Shown: one piece after another, positions 54,815 to 64,000 of the stretch | Layout: every line of letters begins with the position of its first letter | Position numbering within the stretch: the first letter of the stretch is position 1 | DNA from: Acephala macrosclerotiorum | Lineage: Eukaryota > Ascomycota > Leotiomycetes > Helotiales > Mollisiaceae | Direction: 5' to 3' | NCBI GenBank assembly: GCA_014904845.1 | Contig: MU119340.1 | Location: 81,564 to 145,563, forward strand | Length of the DNA stretch: 64,000 nucleotides | Notes under the pieces: generated by a model | Databases searched by the model: none | What the model was told of the DNA's origin: nothing | Seen by the model: the letters and a program-made list of their open reading frames with translations, nothing else | Program-made: the position numbers and the translations under genes

Positions 54815-57103
54815 ATGAACATCAATCCTCTGAGCGCCATTGGCCCAGTTGTCTCAGCTGCGAGGCTCGCCTGGACAGTGTATAGGTCCTGCAAGGCCGC
54901 TCCTGGTAGCTTCAGCAACATAAGCCGAAGTGCTGTCATTGCACGCGGTGTTGAAAGAAGTTGAAGAGACTTTGGAAGGCCAAGAGCTTTCAAAAGGGAG
55001 GAAGGGTCGCCTTGAAACCATCTCCGGTGGATGCCGGGCTGTGCTTGAAGAACTTCAAGCTCTCCTCAAGAAGTATGAGAGTCTGGGGTCGCAGAGCAAA
55101 CGCACTTGGGATCGTTTGAATTGGGACGCAGGCGAGATATCTGAGCTGAGGGCTAGGCTGACGTCGAATATCGTATTACTCACGGCTTTCATGAGGTACG
55201 AACATTGTCATCTTGCCCTGTTCTAAAGCAACACTGACATTGAGGTAGCACGTGCCAAGTTGTTGTCGAGCAAAAATTGAACCAACTCATCCAGGAGTTT
55301 CAAGATGGCAAGCACGAAGGCTCTATCCTAACAGTCGCGACAGTTGAGTCATTAGCTCAAGATGAAAAACAAACCTGGCGTGCGATCCGGAAGGAGCTCG
55401 AAGACATCGGAATATCTGTCGCAGCTTTTGATGCCAACAAAGATTTCATCATGAGCTGGTTTCAGGAAGCGATTTTGACTGGTGCTTTCGAGGAGCAAAA
55501 TATCGTTGACGACTGCGAATGGCATGGACTTGCTACAAGCGAGCTTAAGTCGACGCAATCATCTCCAACAGATCATATGCATTTTTCCTTGATAGACCAA
55601 GATATGGGAACCATAGCAGATCCTGTTTTGACAACTCCAGGGTTGGCGTTGCCCTATCCTAGATTGCCCAGCAAGCCGATGTCTGATTCCAGACATTCTG
55701 GACTTGACGAACATTCTCAAGAGGACATTCATGAAACTCTCTCACACAACGCCAACGCTCTGCCGAAGCGACGTCGACCACGCATTGTGACCCTTTTTGC
55801 ACGCTTGCGTGGCTACAACAATTCATTCATCGAGGCTTGTGCGCCGAATCTATTGGTTGGTGATATTAGTGACGGTGCTTTGGTCAAAGCCGCAGACCTG
55901 TTAGAGAAAGGTGCTGACATCAACGCATTGTACAATGGAAACAAGGCTGCAATGGAGTGGCGAAACAATACTGCACTAGGTATGGCCGCCTATTGACAAG
56001 ATACGAAGATGGTCTCATGGCTGCTGGATCATGGCGCAGATTTCCAAGTAAAGAGCCTCAGAGGACAGACGCCACTACACCAGGCCGTCTCTGGGAATTT
56101 AGCTGGCCCGAATGCAGAGCGACGTATTCGAGGAGTAGTCGACCTTCTGATATCTCGGGGGGCCATAATCGATGCAGAAGATGATGATAAAAACACCCCA
56201 CTTTGCTTATACTTAGCAAGACCAGGAAGCTTCGTGAGCGTTGCCCGTCTACTACTCGAGCATGGAGCGGATTGCAATACAGTAAATTGGATAAAGCGGA
56301 CGCCTCTTATGCAGGCTGCAAAGAATGGCCGCGAGGACATGATTCGTCTGTTAATTGAGTATCGCGTGAAAGTCTCTTTTCGGAACCGATACTCGGAGTC
56401 AGCTCTAAGTATCGCAGTAAAGGGAGGTAACACAGCAATTTCTAGTTCAAGATACGGGTCAGGGGCTCAAGGAGTGGTGAAACTTATGCTGGAACACGGA
56501 GCCGACATCAACCATTTAGACTCAGCCGGCAGGACATGTTTATGCAATGCTGTTGCAGCTCGGGACGCCGACACTGCGCGCCTTCTACTCGACCACGGGG
56601 CGAATCCTAACAATGAGATCACCCGCGAGAGAACAAGAATTCCAACATATAGATATCCTAAGGACCAGCAGCTCACTAGGATGTCCGTACTTCAATTAGC
56701 AATTGAAAATAAGGATACAAAAACAGCTAAACTTCTCATTGAGAGAGGTGCGAACGTCAATTATATGATCGCTGGGCCAGGCTGGCCAATGCCAATCTTA
56801 CATCTTGCGATTTCGAAATCGAAGCAACACCATAGAGAGATTGTCGACCTTATGCTTAAGCACGGTGCAGATCTAGAAAGCAAGCATTGCTCATGTACGG
56901 CACTAGATCTTGCTGTCTACCACGAGGATATGAGACTAGCTTTGTATCTGCTCGAGAAGGGTGCAGTCAACAACTATGCGTTCTTCAAGTCTGGCGAGTA
57001 CTGGAAGACCACAAAAATACTCAAGGGGGAGGACTTCTCCGAGAAGGTCGTACTAGGTTATGAAAAGCTTGCACAACTTCTACAAGCAAGCCAGGAGAAA
57101 TGA
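54815..57103 (+). pseudogene. STAND-like N-terminal domain plus ankyrin-repeat protein, disrupted
   Basis: Exon 1 is 54815-55195 and exon 2 is 55249-57103 (intron 53 nt, GTACGA...GGTAG). The N-terminal ~190 residues resemble the helical domain that opens many fungal STAND/NLR and ankyrin proteins (AVLKEVEETLEGQELS, YESLGSQSKRTWDRLNW, EISELRARLTSNIVLLTAFM, and DEKQTWRAIRKELEDIGISV). A linker follows, then roughly nine ankyrin repeats from about residue 360 to the end (for example LLDHGADFQVKSLRGQTPLH, LLLEHGADCNTVNWIKRTPL, LLIERGANVNYM, LMLKHGADLESKHCSCTALD). There is no NACHT or NB-ARC domain. Two lesions exist: a frameshift at about 54926, between FSNIS and EVLSLHAVL, and an in-frame TGA at 55994-55996 in ALGMAAY*QDTKMVSW. 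Adding or removing one frame unit restores a length divisible by three. The protein would act in the cytosol, possibly in non-self recognition. Confidence 0.82.
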
Positions 57104-57875
57104 TATTATTAAGCCCTCGCCTTGGAACTTTCCTCCTCCTAGGCATTGACCTCTTTTTGAGTCTTAGTACTTCAAATTTCGGTGCAGCAGACATTACTGT
57201 GCAGCACTAGGCTTACTAGGCACACTCTGCAGTTCTCTTCCTCTTCATTCTTGATCTGGCTGGATAAGTTCTTCTGTAACTCATAAATATCCATATTGTC
57301 TGTATTTGAAGCAGCACTTTTCGATACCGCATGTTGTGACTCGGAGCCAGATATTCAATGGTGGGTGGCGGAAAGAAGCAGATTTTTGAATTGCTGTATC
57401 GCCTATGTTGACTTCCTGGGACCTGGCAGCCTTCAATATGAGGGATTTATTGTCTCTGGATTGACTATTACTTTTTGGCTTAAAAAGGTGTGACTCATAG
57501 ATGGACATTCGCAGTTATGCAGCACCCAGCAATAGCATGCCCATACTATCAACAACGCCCATGCAGACGCCATTGTTTTAGAGAATTGATATTCAGCCCT
57601 CTTCCCGGAATGGAAGAAAACTATCGTGCGGATATGGAGCCATCTATGGGAGCTTTGTTGAATACGGCGAGCCAACCGTCATGAAGTCGCGAAACGAAAT
57701 TGATGATGCCTCTCCATCAAGAACCATGAAATCATGTTCGTCGATAGAAGTGGAAAACGTGTGGATACTACAAGAAGAAGGATGTCTTGTTTCTCGCGCT
57801 ACTTTGTCTCAAGCATCGCGACTTCCTCTCTCCCTAACCTTACTCACTTGAGTCGTACCTTCTCACGCCACCAAC
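57104..57875. other. Intergenic region
   Basis: The 772 nt lie between the ankyrin pseudogene and the small secreted-protein gene. No gene or notable repeat is seen. Confidence 0.55.
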
Positions 57876-58392
57876 ATGCACCTCTTCAAACTTCTTCTGG
57901 CCGCAGTCGCTCTCTGCATAAAACTTGCTAAAGCATCGCCTCTCCACCTTTCTAAATGCAAGGAAGATCGCACCGGTCCTTTAGGTGGTGCCCGCATATC
58001 GCAAGTCAACGAATACGTCGGTGACTGGTACGCTTTCCCATCTCATTCGTCTACTCCCGGCTCAGAGTATTTCGTATCGATCTTTTGCAATGAATAGCAA
58101 CGGAGATGGCAAAAGGGTCAAACAGCATTGTGCTCTCTCGCTGTTGTTGTGCTATAACCTTGAGTTGAAGCACACCAATGCGACGCATATTTGGTTTGAT
58201 GAAGCATTTAGGAGTAGATTTACTGGTTAGTATCCTTTTCCTTGACTCGGAGGCACCAGAAGGTCGAAGAACGTGCTGACTGCTGATTGTGTGTGGGCAG
58301 TATATGATAGGTATAATTGTAAGGGGCGGGAGCGAGTGTCTAATGACGAACGTAGATGTTATGATCGGAACTATAATCACAGAGTTATTTAA
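57876..58392 (+). CDS. Small secreted cysteine-containing protein (effector-like candidate)
   Basis: The frame starting at 57876 opens with a clear signal peptide (MHLFKLLLAAVALCIKLAKA). The mature part begins SPLHLSKCKEDRTG. A later block in a different frame, QHCALSLLLCYNLELKHTNA (about 58120-58180), continues through FRSRFT, an intron (58226-58300, GTTAGT...GGGCAG) and VYDRYNCKGRERVSNDERRC to TAA at 58390. The join between the first and second blocks (about 58018-58090) needs an intron; a 49-nt GTCGGT...CTCAG intron fits the frame, but the donor is weak. If instead no intron exists, the first frame ends at 58097. The predicted mature protein is about 110 residues with at least five cysteines. 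There is no recognised domain. The size and composition resemble fungal effector-like proteins, which is inference only. Confidence 0.5.
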
Positions 58393-60542
58393 CGAGCTCT
58401 GAAGGTATAGAGCTTTAAGTTCTATTGAGCCGGTGGTTTGTCTGGGGTGAAAAGGAAGGCTTGTGGTGTGGGTGAGGATGTTGAATATCTTTCGAGGAAC
58501 GAGTGATTTGCTGTGTAGGCATCGAGAAGAAAGTCGCGTCCAAAATTTTTGCTGGATGTGAATTCGAAGAGGAGGGTTCGTGGATAGAGTCGTCTTTTGT
58601 ATGATCTTCTGTTTTAAGAACTGGCTTTTGTTAGCCGATGATCTTCAAGTCTTCTTGAGGAAATTTGAGTCTGAAAATGGCTCTGAAAAGAAAGGACATT
58701 CTGCAGAAATCCTGCAATAATGCCCAGAGAACCACTCAACGACTGCCTTGTGCATTCCCATTTCGAAGCCTTCTACCTGGAATTCTCTATGCTTGATGTC
58801 CTTCTGTAAACTGCCAAGGCCGAGAAGCAGACAAGCGGAGAAAATGTTCACCAGTGATCCTACACGTCCTCCTCGGAGAAAGATTCCACATGTGGCATGT
58901 ACATTCCTGTCTCCTCGATGTCTGTGTCAAGATGGCCAAGGCCAATGGGGCCCTGCCATGATCGGATCTGCATAGACTGAGGTCTGAGATCTTTGGTCGT
59001 GACCTCGTGCCTTGGGATACGTTCTGCAAATCTTTGATCGTCGTTGCGCTATGATGGTAGGAGTTGCGGCTTTCTGAAGGAGTTACTGCTGCCAAAAGGA
59101 GGGTTGAATAATACAAAGAGGGCTCGAAGTCGCAATTTCAGACAATCAGGTCGTGGATGCTTGCAATACAACCAACATGATAGAATTTGTTGAGGTGTTG
59201 CTGAAAAGATGACACGAGCTTCTGCCTGCCCCATGTCTCTGCTCCCACCAAAAGTACGAACAGGCAATCCCTCTGTGTTCTTAGCCAATATTGAAGCATG
59301 TTCATTAGCTGATCCATTATGGTGTCCAACAAGATATTGGATATCTCAAGTGTTCCGCGCCTCAGGGCACATCGACGAACGAGCCGACAGCGTCGAGATC
59401 AGCCCACCATTTGGACTTGCATCAACGCCATCAAATATTGCCCCTTAATTCCCCTATCTTGTGGAGGACCCGTCAGTCTCCGCAATTACCAAGCTGATAC
59501 CTCAACAATTCAAGCCGAGAGGCCAACTCGAGCTCACCGACAGTGACCGACACTCATCGGTCCGCTACACATCCATCCTCATCTCAAACTAAGACAATGG
59601 TCGCGATCGTAGGGCTATCGAGCGGCTCGGCTCAATTTTCTTTGCCTTAGGCGAATGACAAGTAATCCTTCAGACGCCGTTCTTGATAGTGTGTGCACCA
59701 GGAGGTGTCATCGAGACGAACGGCCGCTGAACTTCAACCAAGCTTCAAATTAGGTTTGTAGCTCAGCCTCAATCTCCTCGAAAACTGTCACGCGTTTAGT
59801 GATACAAAATTTCTCCTCATTCGAGATCTTTGGCTCCTAGACGACAGTTAGGAGAAGATGATCTTGAGAAGGAGAAATAAGAAAAACTGTGTTGAGGGGC
59901 TCTCACGTGAGAGCTTTTTCGGCAATGCACGCATCCCGTCAAACACCGTCTGACTTGCTTCGTGCATCCGACTGCCAGCAACTGCCAGCATATTCCGACA
60001 AAGGCCCATCTCGCTATAAATGTCGCGTTAAAACAGCTGTCCGTCACCTGCAACACTGTGAGAATAGGCCCGAAAGCTCTGACGACGAGACAACTCTGGC
60101 GCACCTTAGCAACGAACGGACATCTAGCCACCCGCTATTGGAGTCGCCCCAGATCCCCATGTTGTCTCGATCAACGTTTTGCGGGGAAGCAAAGGCAAAT
60201 GCCATTTCCAGATCTTCTTGCAGTTGGGTGTTTTGTGCCAGCCCGTGATAAACTTGTCATGGATCTGGCCATGGATCTTGAATTCGCATGCCTCGAGTGG
60301 CTGCGTTTACATGCACTTGTTGCAAAGCTACGTAGAAGGCTGGTTTATTACTTGTCGGGATGCTCATATAGCCGAGATCCTAGGGTCCGAGCCGCGAGCG
60401 AGTCAACCCCAAGCTTCGTCTCAGGGATGTCAAATCATAGCTGCCAATCATGGAGATAGGTTTGAGCGATCTTTCCTCCTTGAAGTCAAGGGAAAGTTCG
60501 AGGCTGCATGGTGCATGGAGGGGAGGGGTTAGCTCATCGCCA

Positions 60543-60554
60543 GGCGGGCCCGCC
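60543..60554. repeat. Perfect 12-nt GC-rich palindrome
   Basis: ggcgggcccgcc is self-complementary over all 12 bases, 39 nt upstream of the TATA box. It could be a dimeric zinc-cluster or zinc-finger site. Confidence 0.5.
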
Positions 60555-60592
60555 GCCTTCATCGAGGCCATTGCACTGGAGCTCCCTTGCTG

Positions 60593-60598
60593 TATAAG
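60593..60598 (+). promoter_or_regulatory. TATA box of hexose transporter
   Basis: TATAAG in the context tgtataagagctc lies 105 nt upstream of the ATG at 60698, within the normal range for fungal TATA elements. Confidence 0.55.
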
Positions 60599-60697
60599 AG
60601 CTCTGTTCTTTCCCAATATTGTTTGTTTGTGTCAAACATCGTTCTTTCTGTCTCTCTCAAGCTACGAACACGCTTAAGACTCGAGAGAACAAACATC

Positions 60698-62461
60698 ATG
60701 GGTCTCGCTTTGAAGAAGCCCGAGGGTGTACCAGGCAAATCATGGCCTGCTGTAAGTCACAATCTGCCATTGCTGCTTGGATGAAAACTCACTGTCTCTA
60801 GATTATCATTGGTATGTTCGTGGCGTTTGGTGGTGTTCTGTTTGGATATGATACCGGAACTATCTCTGGTATTCTTGCTATGGGGTACGTCTCTAACACT
60901 TTGCTGCACTGTGCAAATGCTGATTCTTCCCAGCTACTGGCAAAACCAATTCTCTACTGGTCACCGAGATGCTAATGGTCATCTGAACATCACCTCCTCC
61001 CAACAATCCGAAGTCGTCTCTATTCTTTCTGCTGGAACATTCTTCGGCGCTCTCACTGCTGCACCACTTGCCGACCGGATCGGAAGACGCTTCGCTTTGA
61101 TTTCTTCCTGCTTTGTATTCATTCTCGGTGTTATCCTGCAGACCGCCGCAACTGAATTGCCTATGTTCGTTGCTGGTCGTTTCTTCGCTGGGTACGGTGT
61201 CGGTCTGGTCTCTGCTTTGAGTAAGTCGCATTGTCCCTCATGCTCACCTACATTTTCTAACGGTGGTTTAGTTCCACTATACCAATCCGAGACAGCTCCA
61301 AAATGGATTCGTGGTGTCATTGTCGGTTCTTACCAACTGGCTATCACCATTGGTCTCCTCCTTGCCGCTATTGTCGACAATGCTACCAAGGACCGCAACG
61401 ATACCGGTTCCTACCGCATCCCAATTGCTGTGCAGTTCGCATGGGCTATCATTCTGATCACCGGAATGCTCATTCTCCCAGAGACCCCTCGATATCTGAT
61501 CAAGTCAGGCAAGCCAGAGAACGCCGCCAGGTCTCTCTCCAAGCTCCGCCGACTTCCTCAAGATCATGCTGCGATCATCGACGAGCTCGGCGAAATCCAA
61601 GCTAACCACGAATACGAATTGACTCTTGGTAAGAGTACGTACCTTGACTGCATCAAGGGCGGTGTCCGCAAGAGACTCATTACCGGATGCTTGCTCCAAG
61701 CTCTCCAACAATTGACTGGTATCAACTTCATCTTCTACTACGGCACACAATACTTCAAGAACTCCGGGATAACAAACGCATTCGTCATCCAAATGATCAC
61801 ATCTGCCATCAACACCGCATCCACCCTCCCCGGTCTCTACGCCATCGACAAATGGGGTCGTCGACCACTTCTCTTCTGGGGCGCAATTGGTATGTGCGTA
61901 TCTCAACTCCTCGTCGCCATCCTCGGAACAACTACAACCGGTCAACACGCCGACGGAACAGTCTACTCCCTCAACGACGGCGCCCAGAAGGCATCCATCG
62001 CGTTTGTCTGCATCTACATCTTTTTCTTCGCCTCCACCTGGGGCCCCATCGCCTGGGTCGTCACAGGAGAAATCTTCCCCCTAAAGGTCCGTGCTAAGGC
62101 TCTCTCTATGACCACCGCCACCAACTGGCTTCTCAACTGGGCTATCGCATACGCTACCCCTTACCTCGTCAACTACGGTCCTGGAGATGCGAATCTTCAG
62201 TCGAAGATTTTCTTTATCTGGTTTGCGTGTTGCTTTTTGTGTATTGCGTTTGTGTACTTTATGATTTATGAGACGAAGGGGTTGACGCTGGAGCAGGTAG
62301 ATGAGTTGTATGATGAGGTTAAGGATGCGAGGAAGAGTCCGGGGTGGAGACCTACGACTACTTTTAGGGAGATTAGAGCGTCTGTTGCGGGGCAGGGTGG
62401 GGTTGCACCGTATCCTAAGGGGGCGCATGATGAGAAGACTGAGTTGGAGCATTCTAATTAA
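60698..62461 (+). CDS. MFS monosaccharide (hexose) transporter
   Basis: Four exons (60698-60751, 60802-60884, 60934-61220, 61272-62461) give 537 residues. Introns of 49-51 nt have GTAAGT/GTACGT donors. The sugar-porter signatures are complete: FGGVLFGYDTGTISGIL (TM1), ADRIGRRFAL (loop 2-3), GRFFAGYGVGLVSALIPLYQ, PETPRYLIKSGK (PESPR-type), LQALQQLTGINFIFYYG (TM7), DKWGRRPLLFWG (loop 8-9), and the C-terminal YETKGLTLEQVDELYDEV. Twelve membrane helices are expected. The short C-terminal tail argues for a transporter rather than a glucose sensor. Family members move glucose, fructose or other hexoses by H+ symport across the plasma membrane. CreA- and TATA-like elements upstream fit sugar-regulated expression. 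The gene is intact. Confidence 0.92.
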
Positions 62462-64000
62462 AGTAGAGTGGGCTTATGGGGTGTTGGAGAGGTAGAGGCA
62501 TCGGTGTTAAGCAGGATTTGTATGATTGATTGATTGGCAGGATATGAGTTATGATATATGAATCGGCTGTCACAGCCTTGAATTTAACGAGCGTTGGAAA
62601 CACTCGTTTCAATAAATACAAGTATAAATATCGTCTTCACTCGCTTGCAAGACCGTGACATGCAGTGTTTTGTGCTCTCTTGCCAAATTTCCGCAGGCTG
62701 CTGCCGTCCAAAGAGGTGTTTGCGGTTTGATCATTCCATCACATACCGTGCGTGTACTTGGCGTATACCCATGTCCAGATATTTCCCATGGTGAATAGCT
62801 AGCCTCCACTCTACTTTTATATTCCGACACTATGGGATATTCTCATTGGCAGCCTTTGAACTCAAGGCCATGATTTTCAGAGATTGAAGTTGATAGAAGC
62901 ACGATCAAACTGATATTTTGGGCGGAGGTTTCATCAAACTTATCGCCATCACAGAATTCTCGTCTACTCAACTGTAGCAGAACTTGACTGCGTACAAATC
63001 TAACACAGTGCCCTTCCTTCTTGCGCACAGCAAGTCACTCGAGTGGAGGGTACTTGGCCATGTTCTGTGGTCTGAGGCGTTCAAGTGTATCTACGGCTTC
63101 CAATGTACCAACGTTACAACTATTGAAAACATGTCCATCTGCTTTCCATGCTTTGAACAACCGCGCTGGTGGTACCACTGTGGGGTTCGTACAATTCTCT
63201 CATTGAGGCCAGTGCCTCCGATCCATAGCATGCCACCGATCACAGGGCGGAGCAATACACTCGGCTTGAACAACTGGTTGTCCATTGCCATCCACACTGG
63301 CCAGAATTCGTCTATCCGTTCGGACTTTGGAGGATGAAGGGGCCACTCCTTCAGAAAGCATGCCAGGTGAGAAAAGGCGCGCCAGACCCGATCTTCCATT
63401 GCTAACTCTCGCTGAGCATACACTTGTCAGTTGGTTTCTCATACTCTGGTGGTATTGACGGCCAATGCACCGAAGTATTATACTATGTTACATAATCACA
63501 CGGGCGAAAATTTGGTGCAATTTGCCTTCGTATGCAATGATCAATGAATTTGAGGTATTAAATCTACAGCTTTCGAACGTGGAGATCGAGAGAAGTCGTC
63601 GTTGGCTTGGGCTCAACACATCTGTAGTTGACGGCATGGAAAGGAGCAGCGCATCAGCTAGGAGTTGAATCATATCTTGCTGGTGGGCAATTGGCGGACC
63701 TCCCAACGGCAGGTTCGTGATGCTATTCGAGTATCCATGACCAACGTACACGGGCCCAACCCGCCAATCCAGTCGGAATGGCACTTTTCAGACATTCTCT
63801 ATGATAATGTCCGAAGTCGAGGTCATGCGAGCGATAGGATAGAGTTGATGAAAGTACTTTCAAATGGATTTCAGACATTCTCTCAGCCTCATCCTCCCAC
63901 ACGTCAACTCTTATTGACTCTCTCAGTCGTAAGAGCTGGGGCCACCAAACACGGCCCACCCCACCATTTTACACCAAAACACTCCTTTTGCGTTTATTTA
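62462..64000. other. Right edge, no confident gene
   Basis: About 1.5 kb. Open frames on the minus strand, for example 63784-63488 (GPVYVGHGYSNSITNLPLGG) and 63423-63091, have some protein-like character but no ATG-started, spliced model or known family. A 15-nt direct repeat, tttcagacattctct, occurs at 63786-63800 and 63870-63884. A gene running off the right edge on the minus strand is possible. Confidence 0.4.

Larger units (their letters stand above)
58393..60697. other. Intergenic region, promoter of hexose transporter
   Basis: About 2.3 kb hold no supported gene. Near the right end are a GCGGGG motif (60181-60186, matching the CreA consensus SYGGRG), a GC-rich 12-nt palindrome (60543-60554) and a TATA box (60593-60598). 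These suggest carbon-regulated transcription of the transporter that starts at 60698. Confidence 0.5.

Noticed and set aside
55978..56008. A mini-intron that would remove the TGA at 55994 in the ankyrin gene
   Set aside because: GTATGG...GAAG would be only about 29 nt and does not keep the frame; an in-frame stop is simpler.
38193..62461. A biosynthetic gene cluster spanning transporters and oxidoreductases
   Set aside because: No polyketide, peptide or terpene synthase or other core enzyme is present; transporters and enzymes are scattered and partly dead.

Overview
This is nuclear DNA of a filamentous ascomycete (Pezizomycotina; a Leotiomycete would fit, but that is only a guess). The evidence is many short introns (about 45-80 nt) with GTATGT/GTAAGT-type donors and CTGAC-like branch points, and families typical of these fungi: a HET-domain protein, a Zn2Cys6 regulator with a fungal middle domain, a bZIP/DUF3425 regulator, a STAND-like ankyrin gene, Dal5-type and hexose MFS transporters and secreted cysteine-rich proteins. 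No virus, plasmid, CRISPR array, rRNA or convincing tRNA gene was seen. Exon structures were worked out by hand from splice signals and frame continuity and are given per gene.

Layout. 1-11 kb: an inverted repeat, an MFS efflux-type gene (-), a 4-kb gene-free stretch, a divergent Tpt1/KptA-like gene (+), and an ERCC6L2-type SNF2 ATPase (-). 12-18 kb: a bZIP/DUF3425 regulator (-), an RluA/Pus9-type pseudouridine synthase (-) and a hotdog thioesterase (+). 19-28 kb: a Dal5-type transporter (+) facing a MATE exporter (-), then a broken short-chain dehydrogenase (+) convergent with an intact Zn2Cys6 regulator (-). 28-37 kb: a broken RBR ubiquitin-ligase-like gene (-), a small DUF2462 nucleolar-type protein (-), an intact HET-domain gene (+) and an MFS gene with one frameshift (-). 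38-49 kb: a secreted two-module protein (-), a 1053-residue disordered protein (-) and a single-pass membrane protein (+). 50-64 kb: a broken NAD-dependent epimerase-like gene (-), a fungal protein of unknown function (+), a broken STAND-like/ankyrin gene (+), a small secreted protein (+) and a hexose transporter (+).

How the genes relate. There is no clear biosynthetic cluster or operon-like system. Housekeeping genes (SNF2 repair ATPase, pseudouridine synthase, DUF2462) are intact. Accessory genes are mixed, and five show frameshifts, in-frame stops or internal deletions. The Zn2Cys6 regulator next to the dead dehydrogenase may be what is left of a small metabolic locus. The HET gene and the ankyrin/STAND-like pseudogene belong to families linked to fungal non-self recognition. 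The most unusual intact gene is the Tpt1-like protein, which keeps the fold signature but lacks the family's usual catalytic residues. No complete new system can be demonstrated from the sequence alone.
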